64,000 nt of DNA from Cercospora beticola (taxonomy: Eukaryota; Ascomycota; Dothideomycetes; Mycosphaerellales; Mycosphaerellaceae). Where the stretch lies: contig NC_088935.1 in NCBI RefSeq assembly GCF_033473495.1, positions 5,427,690 to 5,491,689 of the forward strand, written 5' to 3'. The position numbers and the translations under genes were made by a program. Below, piece after piece: positions 11,701 to 21,889 of the stretch. Each line of letters begins with the position of its first letter. Position 1 is the stretch's first letter. The notes below the pieces were generated by a model. It worked only from the letters and a program-made list of their open reading frames with translations. It did not search any database and was not told where the DNA came from.

Positions 11701-13346
11701 GAGCTGTGGTATTCTCGCTTGTAATGCGTCAAATTTGCTTGCAGAATGTGTGTAGCAGACTCTAATGAGAGAGTCTGCTTGCCAGAGAACGGTCCCGTAG
11801 CTTGTATAGAGTTCCCAGCTAGGATGAACGACAGGAGGCCAATAAGTATGTCAAGAAGACAGTGAAAGCTCGATTTTGCCTAGGTCGGATCTCACCTTTC
11901 CGTATGCATTCTGTCAATTGTGGCAGATGTGGACCTCTTCATCTCGTATCTGCTGGAGATCCGTCGATTCATCGAATAAACGAATGCAAATCTTGAGGAA
12001 ATTCGGGGATGTGCGGCAGTTCCGTTGCGATGGGAGTTGACGTGATGTGACATCGGACTCCGAATTGTGATGCAGTTGCGCGACGTCCTGGAAATAGCAG
12101 CAGAGCGAACGGACTGCAAACGTTCCCATATAACAGATCGAACTGTGCTCACTTACCGTCTTGTTCATGATAATGAGCGACATGAGCAGCGGACGATGTG
12201 ATCTGTCAATCCTCCATCGTCGCATCAATGTTAATTTCATGAAGTCTACGAGTGCTCCCAAGAATTTGGAAAGCACTGACAACACTCTAGCTGCGGGACA
12301 CCCTGACAAAGCGAAGAAGACCCTGATCTGTCTTAATCATTGCCAAGATCGTGAGAGCGGGCCTTACGAGGGGCTGGATCTTATCGCACATGTACCAGAT
12401 GGGAGAGGAGGGACAGTTGCATAGCCCGACGATGCACTGCCCAGCCACGTACGCCATATGTGCACGCCTCGTGTGCGAATACAGAATCTTTCCGCAGCTG
12501 GGTCGCATTGTTTGCGAGTTGGTAATTTGTGGAGTCTGTACTTGACGCTGCAGTTGTGGCTGTCAAATTGTGGCAGCGGTAGGCCGATATGCTCCCGTGC
12601 CAGTCAACCACTTTGTACTCTTTGCCATTGGCGAGCTGACACGAGGCTGCGAGGATGTCAATGGCGGCAGGCACGTATTCGTGCCTTTCTTGTGCTTGGT
12701 TGAGTAAGGATGTACAGATACACTGCCGTTCGTAGTGCAATTTATGCACGCATGTTTCTGCTTCCTGTGCTTTCGGATCGTCCGAACAGAATGCATAGCG
12801 TCTGAATTCGTCCCCTGATGTGATGGCCCCTCACTTTGCTGGCTAGGCAGCCTGTTTGAACTATGTGATGTGCCTTTGTCAGCCCCTTCAAGCAGGAGTT
12901 ACGGGTCCGACATGTCCGATGATGTTTGACCAGCATTGCATCGCCATCCGGCGGCAGATAAGCGTTGCCAAGCAACAGTTTGAAGCCATTGGAGTGGTGC
13001 TTCGCATTCGTTCCGATCGTTCCGAAGTCGCCCAGACCTAGCCGTATCTCTCTGCCCCGGTTAGTTGAGATCTAAATCTGGGGAGCTCGCTTTGAATGCG
13101 AGGCTAGCAAACATACATTCAAAACGTCTGCCTGGTTGTCGTCGTATATAGGAGGGAGTGTTCTTGAAGATGGATTCGGTGTCAGCAGCCTTTTGCAAAG
13201 CACGACAACCAGTTCAAGCCAACAGAATAACACCAGATACCTGAGATTTGGAACGAGATTCAAGCTTCGGTCGACAAGCGAACAGCCAGAAAGTCGAACA
13301 CTCAGCAACCGAGCTGTTCATAGTCGACGGGTCGACGACTCCCATC
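11701..13346. other. Intergenic, 1.6 kb, no gene recognised
   Basis: This is long and of normal composition. Open frames up to about 130 codons occur on both strands, but they overlap each other and have no coherent features. I found no tRNA and no repeat. The right end contains the promoter of the next gene. Confidence 0.45.
13143..13152 (+). promoter_or_regulatory. Possible TATA box upstream of the MARVEL-like gene
   Basis: GTATATAGG lies about 200 bp before the proposed ATG at 13,347, followed by a pyrimidine- and A-rich leader. The match is good and the distance is plausible for a long 5' leader. Confidence 0.4.
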
Positions 13347-13968
13347 ATGGCCTTCAAGGATTACTTCCAAGCTCGTTACAAGCTTCCGGTACAGATCGTG
13401 TACATCATTCTGGTCGTCGTTGCAATGGGTCTCTCAGTACCCCGACTTTTCATGAAGAATCAACCCAGGACAAGAGCGAACACTATCGCGCTCGGCATGG
13501 CATGAGCCACTGATGATTCTCGCATGAACTGCGAATGCTAACATTTGAACAGGGAGCCAAGAGCTTGATATTGATCGGCTACGAGTTGCTGTCGGAGCAC
13601 ACGAGGTTTCTCAGGAAGTGGAAGAGCTTGAAAGCATACGCGATCATCAATTTCCTCGAAATCATTTTCTGGGCAGCTGTGATGGGATTGATTTTCCAAG
13701 CGAATCTGAAAAGCTGCAAAGGAGTTGGATGTTATCTCAGTTGGGGCGTGATGGGTGTCGCAGGAGTGTTGAAGTGAGTCCTGCTTGGCGTCGAGCAATG
13801 GCCACGATTTGCAGAACCTTGACTGACATTCTCGCGTTCAGTCAGTTGGCCGTCTGGTGTTTCCTCGCATCCTGGTTCGAGTTCCGCGAGTTCAAGCGCA
13901 GTCGCAACACCGAATACAAAGAGGAGCGACTTGATTCGTACCAGATGAGCAACAAGTCCACTGTCTAA
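13347..13968 (+). CDS. MARVEL-like four-helix membrane protein, 166 aa, 3 exons; possibly prematurely stopped
   Basis: Exons 13347-13499, 13553-13773 and 13842-13968 give a continuous protein. The first intron appears to be GC-AG: the exon ends ATG and the intron begins GCATGA, with a good branch site (GCTAAC) and CAG acceptor. The second is ordinary GT-AG. Four hydrophobic segments are visible: LPVQIVYIILVVVAMG; the stretch after the first junction; AIINFLEIIFWAAVMGLIF; and GVMGVAGVL continuing across the second junction into LAVWCFLASWFEF. The order and small size match fungal MARVEL-domain proteins of the plasma membrane. The stop is TAA at 13966-13968. The same frame stays open for 49 more codons to TAA at 14116, with a polar, protein-like composition, so the true end may once have been further on. 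Confidence 0.7.
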
Positions 13969-15708
13969 GCGAATATGAGGAACATGTCGCTCAGAAGTGG
14001 ACAGAACTCTCAAGTTGCAATGAGCTTTGACGATTCCGAGGACGGATATACGACGAATAAGAGCTTTGAGATAGATCGGCAGGATTGTGAGACAGGTAGC
14101 GTTGGAGTCCGGGAGTAATAGTCAGGATCTGGGCGGTTCTCTTTCGACAGTATCGTAGCGGCGTCATATGATGGTATGGATGCCGTTTCTTAGCTCGATG
14201 AGCTACGCGCGAATACGACGTCGTTTTTGTGTCGACCGACGACCGCTCTGATGTTCTCCCTTACAGCAACAGATCTGTGGCGCGGCTCAGGTATTGCTGG
14301 CAATTGCGGACAGGTTGTTGGACTCCGCGCTCAACATTTCCTGCTCAACAGGTCGGTTTCTTTCCTCTCGCCTTACTGATCCAAAGCGAGAGCAGCACAG
14401 CGACTTGGCTACGTCATCCACCGACATCTCAGAACCCAGCCGTCGTTGCAAGGACTATAGCAAGAACATCAAATTAGTCGCCCGACCACTCAAACAGCCT
14501 TTGATGGGGATCCAGCTCTCCTGGAGACGTCCTGCCCACTCCGACTATGCTGGGAAACGTGCTTGGGCGACTGACCCGGATCTGCAAGAGGTGAACTGCA
14601 AAGCACGACGTCCCGGTATAGTCGGGAAATGTTGACGCAGCAGCACCAAATTGGGGACTTGCTGGCACTTTCGGGCAAGACCTGGGCACACCACTCCTGA
14701 TGCAGGCATCCCATTCCCGGCCAACTACGAGAGTACTTCCGGCGAGGTAGAAAGACTGTCGCAGCAATAGTGCGCGCACGCTGTGAGGTGAGCGACACGT
14801 CCTGGCGAGATCGAATGGAATGGTATGGGTATATTGCCCTAGCGAAAGGCTATATGCTGCGGAGAAACGGGATCCAAGAACAATGGAGGTCGTGTGCCTG
14901 ACAGAACGGCTCACGTAAGAAGGAACGCTGTCCTGAGTCTGGCTTTGATCATGGGCTGGGCTCCTTGCTCCGCTCTGATCGAATTGGCGGATCTGGTCGC
15001 TTCGTGGTGTTATGGGCCATCTTGCATTCGTAGGGCGGCGCGCTTGCACTCGAGCGTATTGCCACTGTGACGTGTCCACGAGTCGGCTACCAAGGGGAAA
15101 TAGAGGACCCTATTTTCGGGTCAATGATGTTGGAACATTGCCTGGTTGGCGATAATAGTCATCGTCGGTAGATTGATACATTTGCGTTCGTATCGACACC
15201 GTTCTTTTGCCTGTTAGATCAGTCCCGTCAACTTTGAAGACCATTTTTCGGCTTCATCTCCTTTTAGCATCCTAGAAGCGAGGTGCTCCATTCGTGGCAT
15301 CTTCCGCCGCCGGCGTGGTCTGTCGTCCTTCGAATCTGGAGGCTCTCTCCGTGTGCTTTGCTGGCAACGGCTGCGGCTGCGGCTGCCCTTAATGACCGGG
15401 CTTCGCTCTCGACGGAGCGTATGTTCGTTGTTCGACCGCCGCGGCGTTCCGCGATGTAGGTGAGAAGTCAGCAGTGAGAAGGAAGAAGGTCATGATGGCG
15501 AGGCAAACACCTGCGGTCGCGTCTGGTCGGCAGCATCCGAGCCGGTGCCGCCAAGCAATCTGTTCTTTCCGGCTGGCAGTGCATTTCAGGCTACAACATC
15601 TGCACTGGACTGAACGGGCCATTGCACGCCGAGAATTCCATCAACGAATTATGCGATAACTCTTTAACAACACCAGCGGCGGCTGCTCAGTCGCGGCGAC
15701 ATGCGACC
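13969..15708. other. Intergenic, 1.7 kb
   Basis: Bases 13,969-14,118 may be the former C-terminal coding tail of the preceding gene. Beyond that I see no gene. A 201-codon minus-strand frame (14,474-15,079) has erratic composition and no motif, and I do not call it. A short GCTGCG repeat occurs near 15,370. Confidence 0.45.
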
Positions 15709-17266
15709 ATGTGTCGGGTGGGGCACAAGAAGAGCCGAAGAGGATGCATGGCGTGCAAGCGACGACGCGTGAAGGTAGCTGCTCTGCCGGCGCGGCGCGC
15801 TGTTTTGGTGAAGTGAATCACTAATCGGTATATCGACAGTGCGATGAACAAGTCCCATGCAGGAACTGCGTACGGCGCGGCGAGCAGTGCAGTCTGCAGA
15901 ATCTGCCTTCCACCACCACCACGGTATGTGGCATCCAAGATTTGCCGCGCGCGCGGCTCCGAGATCCTGGATCGCATTCCCTGCACCAACAAGATTAAGA
16001 CTTGCACAAGATGGGCACTGATCGATGCGTTCCAGATCCACGACAAAGATGGCGAAATGGCCATCTCCGTCGACGATTGGATGGGAGACTTACGACTCCT
16101 CCGGCACTTCATCGTAACCACGACGCTTGAGCCCGTAGGAGCAACGAAAAATGTACAGAGACTATGGCGAGATGTGGTATCAGAAGAAGCGACCCGTCAT
16201 CCTTTGGTAAGTGCATTTATTTTCGAACGAAAGCAATGCACTGGCTGACTAGTCCTTCAGTATGTCAAACTCGCAGCACAGCATGGCCTGGGAATGTACT
16301 GATTGCTACAGCGTAATGCATGGAGTGCTCGCACTCTCGGCGCTGCACATCATTCATCGACGACCGAACGAATCAGAACGACATATGAGACTGTGTGACA
16401 ACCACCAAGCGAAGGCGGTCGGCGCCTTTCACTCATTGCTATCCACCCAATTGAACGAGCAGCTGTCTCAGCCAATGTTCGCGTTGGCCAGTGTAATATC
16501 AATTTCGTTCGTCAGCATCAAGTCTTCCTTGTAACTCTTGAGCTAACATAAGCCCAGATCTGTTGCGAGATCCTGCGCGGTCGCTTACGCCTTGCCAGAA
16601 CCACGATACGTCAGCATGGATCAAGTCACCGAACTATTCTTGCTAACACGGGGAGTGGGGACAATAGTTGATGCATGCGTCTCGTGGCTCCGTTCGAGTC
16701 CACTGGCGCCCGTGCTCGCTGGGTACGATATTCCCGATCGCGATCAAGTAACTTTGCCGGACGTTGTCACGGAGCGGTTTCGTGTGCTGGACGAAATGAT
16801 TGAGACAGCTTGCTTTGGCGAACACCAGAGAAATATCTGCAGAGACGCACTTTCTGCCCTCGAAGACGTTCACAGGAGCGTCGTGCATTACTCAGCTAAG
16901 AACCAGCTGCAGACGGGTAAAAACACATGTCATTCAATTCAAAGTCACAGCTGACAACAAGAAGGCCATGTTTTCAGCTGGATGACCGCAATACCTCTGG
17001 ACTTTGTGACCTTCATTCGAGCTTCAGTGCCGCCGGCGCTAGTCATACTCGCGCACTTTGCATCCGTGTCGCTTGCTGTACAGTCCGCCTGGTACAGCAC
17101 GAATTGGGGCAATTACTGTCTGCAAGGAATAAAGCAGGAGCTACACGGTCACGATCTGCAGCATTGGCTTGACTGGCCAAAAGCTCACGCAGACACAAAC
17201 ATGGTGAGCAGCATTGACGAGGGTCCTAAGCACATTGCTGATCAGTTATTCCCAAGTCGATCTTGA
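15709..17266 (+). CDS. Zn(II)2Cys6 transcription factor of the small Upc2-like type, about 418 aa, 6 exons
   Basis: The best gene model is 15709-15774, 15840-15923, 15994-16206, 16277-16506, 16558-16916 and 16962-17266; all joints keep frame. The first intron splits the zinc cluster: GCMACKRRRVK joins CDEQVPCRNCVRRGEQC, giving all six cysteines. The middle (LRLLRHFIVTT, RHPL, then VMHGVLALSALHI) and the C-terminal part (ELFLLTRGVGTIV, VFSWMTAIPLDFV, PALVILAHFASV, WLDWPKAH) follow the layout of the roughly 400-residue sterol-uptake-control-like regulators. Some acceptors are AAG rather than CAG, and the third and fourth introns have alternative sites, so exon edges there are less certain. It should act in the nucleus. 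The downstream MFS and RTA1 genes are possible but unproven targets. Confidence 0.8.
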
Positions 17267-18376
17267 CAGCGGAGAGTAATCAAAGCTCCTCTTAGAAGCA
17301 TCGTTCAGCCAAGTCGACGCCCAGCGCTGGCTGCTAGCCACACATCGCAAATGCTGCCCAGTTCTAGTGTCAACCTTTGCCTCGACGCAGCTTTTGACCG
17401 ACTATTCACCTCGCCTCTTTCACAGCCGCTGAAAGTTGGGCTGCGACTCCCCCGCTCGGCATGCGAGGAAAACAATCGGACAAACCTTTTAGATGCGGAA
17501 GCGAAAGTCTGCCCTTGCCAGACCAGTAATCGAAGAGATCTCATTGCTTATCAGTAGCTGCATCACGCATGGCGCTCACCATCTTCAATGACGACGCGGG
17601 CTACATCCCATTTTCTTTACCTCACTGACTCAATCAAGTTTGGTTGAATCTGCCAATTACGATTGAAGGATGCGTTTATTTCCTCACCGGCCACAGAATT
17701 CGTTGGAGACAGCAGCCTCGAGCAATGTGACTTTTGGACCACGTACAGAAATCACAGAATCGAAGCTGCGTCCCATGGAGTCGACGCCTTGCCACAAACT
17801 AATCTCTCGATGCAGAAGTTTCAAATCTGGAATGCTCTGTATGCAGCCGTCATTGCCATCATTGCAGCGCCTGGCATGACTTAGACTGCAATGTTCCAGA
17901 CCGAACTCTGGCGAGGATGATGGCACCTCGCACAACTGGTGCTCACTGCAAAGGCAATCCCGGGCCATAGGGCGGACTGTGCAAACGCGCCGATGCATCC
18001 TATGGAGAACTGCGGGCAGCACATACCATTCATAAGATAGTCGGGAAACCTGGCTCCGAATGCGAGATCGTTTCAGCTAGCGCAGCAGACAAGGATGACC
18101 TCCTTTCACTAGGACCCGCCAAGATCCAGAGTCGTCAGCCACAGGCTCTTAGTACCCGGAGCGGCAAATATGTCATACCGATGGTGGCATTCAGCACATA
18201 TGCAGGTCGTATTTGTCGTATCGTTACCAAACCTCGAGCCTGCAGACTACAAAACGTTGTGGGCCACGCCTCATGTAGGCGCTGGTCTTTGACAGCAGGA
18301 ACATCGCACAGACTCGCTTCGCACCCATCGCGTGGACCTGGATTGAGTGCTCGTCCGGTAACATTTCATCGGCGAG
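17267..18376. other. Intergenic, 1.1 kb, no gene recognised
   Basis: This is normal-composition DNA with only short, featureless open frames. It should include the promoter of the MFS gene, but no clear TATA element was found. Confidence 0.45.
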
Positions 18377-20199
18377 ATGGTTCTGTCTGAGAAGTCAAGA
18401 TACCTGCCCGATGAAGTTTCAGACAATGCTGAGCAGAATTCGCCGGCGAAGTTGACCTCTGGGCCTCAGACCCCTCGATTGAGCGCCGAACAGTCACTCG
18501 ATCAGGATTCCATTCGCGATCTGGACATCGAACGAAATGCATCGCTGGATGGCGATGCCGCAGCAACAGCCCGTGACGAATTCGAAGTATGGTGGGAGGA
18601 GCCCGCAGATCAAGATCCGGAGAATCCTTTGAATTGGACCAATACACGGAAGATCATCACCATCATCACTATTTCTTTCGTCACCTTTCTGACGTGCGTA
18701 AGTCGGATCTCAAAGAGTCATGGACCTGATGCTGATTTGCAAGAAACAGTCCACTCGCATCATCGATGTTCGCACCTGGCGTTCCAAATGTCCTGGACGA
18801 GTTCAATACGGATTCCGAAGCCATTGCTACATTCGTTGTGTCGATCTTCGTGTTGGGGTTTGCTTTCGGTCCTCTGATCGTTGCGCCTTGTAGCGAATTG
18901 TATGGCCGCAATGTCGTCTACCATGTTTGCAACATATTTTTCGTCGTTTTCACGATCTGCAATGCTGTCTCGACGAACATTGGAATGCTGTTGGCTTTTC
19001 GATTTCTTGCTGGATTCGCTGGCGTTGGTGTAAGTCGAACGAGACGCTCATGTTCGTTCGTCCAAAATGCTGATGCTTTGCAGGCTGTTACCATTGGAAG
19101 CGGTACCATTTCCGATATGATCCCCGCAAAGCGCAGAGGGTTGGCGATGTCTTGCTGGTCTCTCGGACCTCTTTTTGGGCCGGTCATCGTGAGTACCCAT
19201 GAGCAGGTGCCTTTCAAATCGCAGTACAGCTGACAGTTTGCTACAGGGTCCGATTGCAGGTGGCTACCTTACAGAATCTGCGGGATGGCGATGGGTATTC
19301 TGGGTGATAACGATCGCGGTAAGGCTGGGAAGCGGTGGTCAAGTGACTGCAGACGTGCTGACGAGATTTAGGCTGGAATTTCGACTGTCGCCTGTTTCTT
19401 TATCCTCAAAGAAACATACGCCGATACCATCTTGACCAAGAAGGCGGAGAGGCTTCGAAAGAAGACCGGAAATCCAGCGTGGCATCCACGGCTGACCTCG
19501 AAAACTGCTGGGAAGCAGCTCATAAAAGAGTCCTTTGCACGCCCGATGCAGATTCTGCTCTTCTCGCCGGTCGCATCCTTGATGTGCTTCTACATTGCCA
19601 CACTGTACGGGCTGCTGTACATCCTCTTCACGACCTTCACCTTTGTGTTCGTGGATCAGTACGACTTCTCTACGGGCAGTGCTGGGTTGTCTTATCTGGG
19701 CAGTGGAGTCGGGACTGTGGCTGGCCTGTTCGTATCTGCATCTTTCAGCGACTTCAAAGTTCGTCGCAAACTCGCAATGAATCAAGAGCCGCAACCAGAG
19801 GACCGCTTGCCGTGGTTCATGGTCCTTCCAGGAAGTCTTTCCATCCCCGTGGGCTTCCTCATCTATGGCTGGGGAGCTCATTATCGGGTACACTGGATTG
19901 TCCCGCAGATTGGGACTGCGGTGATTGGGTTCAGCGTCATCATCATCTTGATGTGCATCCAGACGTATCTGGTGGATACTTACAATCATCATGCTGCCAG
20001 TGCGATTGCTGCGAGCACTATTCTACGAAACCTGCTCGGTGCGCTCCTGCCACTGAGTGGGCTGAGCATTTACGACGGGTTGGGCTTGGGTTGGGGTAAC
20101 ACCCTTTTCGGGTTGCTTGCGTTGTGCGCTGCGCCCATTCCTATGTTATTTGGGATGTTTGGCGAACGGCTTCGGAACAGAGCTATGGTGACTAGGTAG
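18377..20199 (+). CDS. MFS transporter, drug:H+ antiporter type (DHA1-like), 533 aa, 5 exons
   Basis: Exons 18377-18693, 18750-19029, 19084-19188, 19247-19318 and 19372-20199 splice in frame through introns of 56, 54, 58 and 53 bp. After a polar cytosolic N-terminus (about 80 residues, with WWEEPADQDPENPLNW typical of this group) come twelve predicted membrane helices. Family marks include the loop between helices 2 and 3 (SELYGRN), RFLAGFAGVG, and LGPLFGPVIGPIAGGYL in helix 5 (the antiporter motif C region), followed by GWRWVFW. The central loop carries KETYADTILTKKAERLRK. Length is normal. It is expected to sit in the plasma membrane and export small toxic compounds or metabolites in exchange for protons; the substrate cannot be read from sequence. 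Confidence 0.92.
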
Positions 20200-20889
20200 A
20201 TAGAGACCATCACGGGTTCATGAGACGAGGACGAGCCACGAGTTGCTGTATCCTCTATAGTGCATCGATGACATATGTCCCTCTAATCGCAGTAGCGCAG
20301 AGTCTGCGCCGCCAGCGAAGTTGCGTATAGGTTCCCGATATTCGATGGTAGGCTGCGCAAAACTCCGTCTTCAAGTCGCCGTGTAGCAGCAGGTAGGACC
20401 CGCTCATACTCAGCCAAGAACTGTGGTTGCGTAGAGGCCGCATCATCTGCTACAAGCTCTCCGGGGACGCTGAGAACGACTGGGCTTGACATCACGGAAT
20501 AGGAATAGCTGGCAATGCCCCAACGGTTTGGCTACAGAGATTGGGGCAACTGCGCCCCACTGACAGACTGGAGGTCACATTCGGTAAATTTGATGGCAGG
20601 AGTGCTGCCTGGCATAGCCTGTTGGCAGGTAGTTGAAGATGACAAACAGGGGCACCTGGCGTGCTGACGGCGTTTCAAATGGAGTTTTGCACAAGTCTTG
20701 TCTCTCGACTGTGTTTATTGGACCTTGTGCTTCGGTGTTTATTGTGACTTCTGACGTTCGTGCTATGATATACATAAGCGCCCTCACCTTCGCGTCCCCA
20801 GAAACCTCAATTTCATCCCTCTAACCTGCACCAGCACCCGGATCCTGTGCTCAATCAGGACCTGCCTTATTCGATTCTCGATTCTCGGG
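20200..20889. other. Intergenic region upstream of the RTA1-like gene
   Basis: No gene is seen. A TATA-like GATATACATAAG lies at about 20,766, roughly 120 bp before the RTA1 start, followed by a C- and T-rich leader, as expected for a fungal promoter. Confidence 0.45.
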
Positions 20890-21723
20890 ATGGATTCGAC
20901 ACTGGCTCTAGACTGCGAGTCTACATACCGATACTACACTCCCAGCGTTCCGTTGGCTACTGTCGCTGTTGTCCTTTTCACTGTTGGCGTGGGTGCACAC
21001 ACAACGCATATGGTCAAGACCAGAACATGGGACAATGCATTCATGGTCTTAGGCGGCTGCTGTAAGTGTTGTTGCAGATGATCGACTCAGGTCTTGTTAA
21101 CATTCATCCCAGGTCAACTGGTTGGATACATCGCCCGGCTGGCCTCTGCATGGCATCCGTGTAGTAAATCTCTGTTTGATGCACAGAAAGTCTTGCTACT
21201 CTTCGGACCATCCCTTCTCATGTTTACCATTACCTTGACGCACACGCAATACATCAGGGCGATTCGTGCTGAAGCGTTCTGCTGGGTACCGGCTCTTCAA
21301 TGGCAGCGGCCAGCATACCTGTCATGTAACACGATTATCATTGTCTTGCAAGCCGCTGGCGCAGGACTGATAGCTACCTCCTTGTCGAGAGAAGACGCAG
21401 AAGTCGCCAACAAAGTCGCCATAGCTGGATACATGGTGCAAGTACTGTTTTCAATCTATCTACTGGCAGAGCACACCTGGGTAGGATTCCGCACGAAGAA
21501 GGCAGCCGAAGTGAGCCGCGACGACGATTTGACAACGATGGCGTCTGAGCCCAGTCTCATGTCAGCAAAAGACCTATTTCAGCATTGGAGTCGATGGGGA
21601 AATCTCATCACCTTGGGAATCGGCATCGCTGGCATGGGTCGGAGCATGATGCGTTTGGGCGAGACGAAGGCCGACTTCATGAAAGAAAACGAGTGGCCTA
21701 GTTATGTTTTCGATGGATATTAG
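20890..21723 (+). CDS. RTA1-like lipid-translocating/resistance membrane protein, truncated by TAG before last helix (260 aa)
   Basis: Exons 20890-21061 and 21113-21723 are joined across a 51-bp GT-AG intron. The protein has the RTA1 layout: a short N-terminus ending YYTPSVP, helix 1 (LATVAVVLFTVGVG), then a helix completed across the intron (FMVLGGCCQLVGYIARLAS), and further helices ending in an EWPSYVFDGY segment. RTA1/RTM1/RSB1 proteins are seven-helix membrane proteins linked to lipid movement and resistance to toxic compounds. A TAG at 21721-21723 stops translation exactly where the family continues. Reading on in frame gives MAVVMGSWAIFYLLGK, a good seventh helix, and ends at TGA 21835-21837. 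A CAG to TAG (CpA to TpA) change explains this. The gene is the last before the RIP-mutated block, so it is likely a recent casualty. Confidence 0.8.
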
Positions 21724-21837
21724 ATGGCCGTTGTGATGGGCTCCTGGGCCATTTTCTACTTGCTAGGCAAGTGTGCAGAAGTGCTCCGGTCGCAGAGACG
21801 TTATTATTCGCTCGCGATAGAGATACAGAGCGCTTGA
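21721..21837 (+). pseudogene. Read-through remnant: former last helix and tail of the RTA1-like protein
   Basis: The frame continues 37 codons past the TAG with a hydrophobic stretch in the expected place and closes with TGA. It ends about 50 bp before the CA/TG-free region begins. Confidence 0.6.
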
Positions 21838-21889
21838 GATACGAGCTGCGCTATGCGGATTATAAGGTGAACAAGAATTATATATTATC

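Noticed and set aside
14474..15079. 201-codon minus-strand open frame
   Set aside because: No motif, erratic composition, no plausible promoter, and overlapping frames of similar length on both strands. Chance is the simpler explanation.
16207..16311. Frameshift in the second Zn2Cys6 gene
   Set aside because: Splicing to the acceptor at 16,276 restores frame, so a lesion is not needed, although it leaves a short extra segment compared with relatives.
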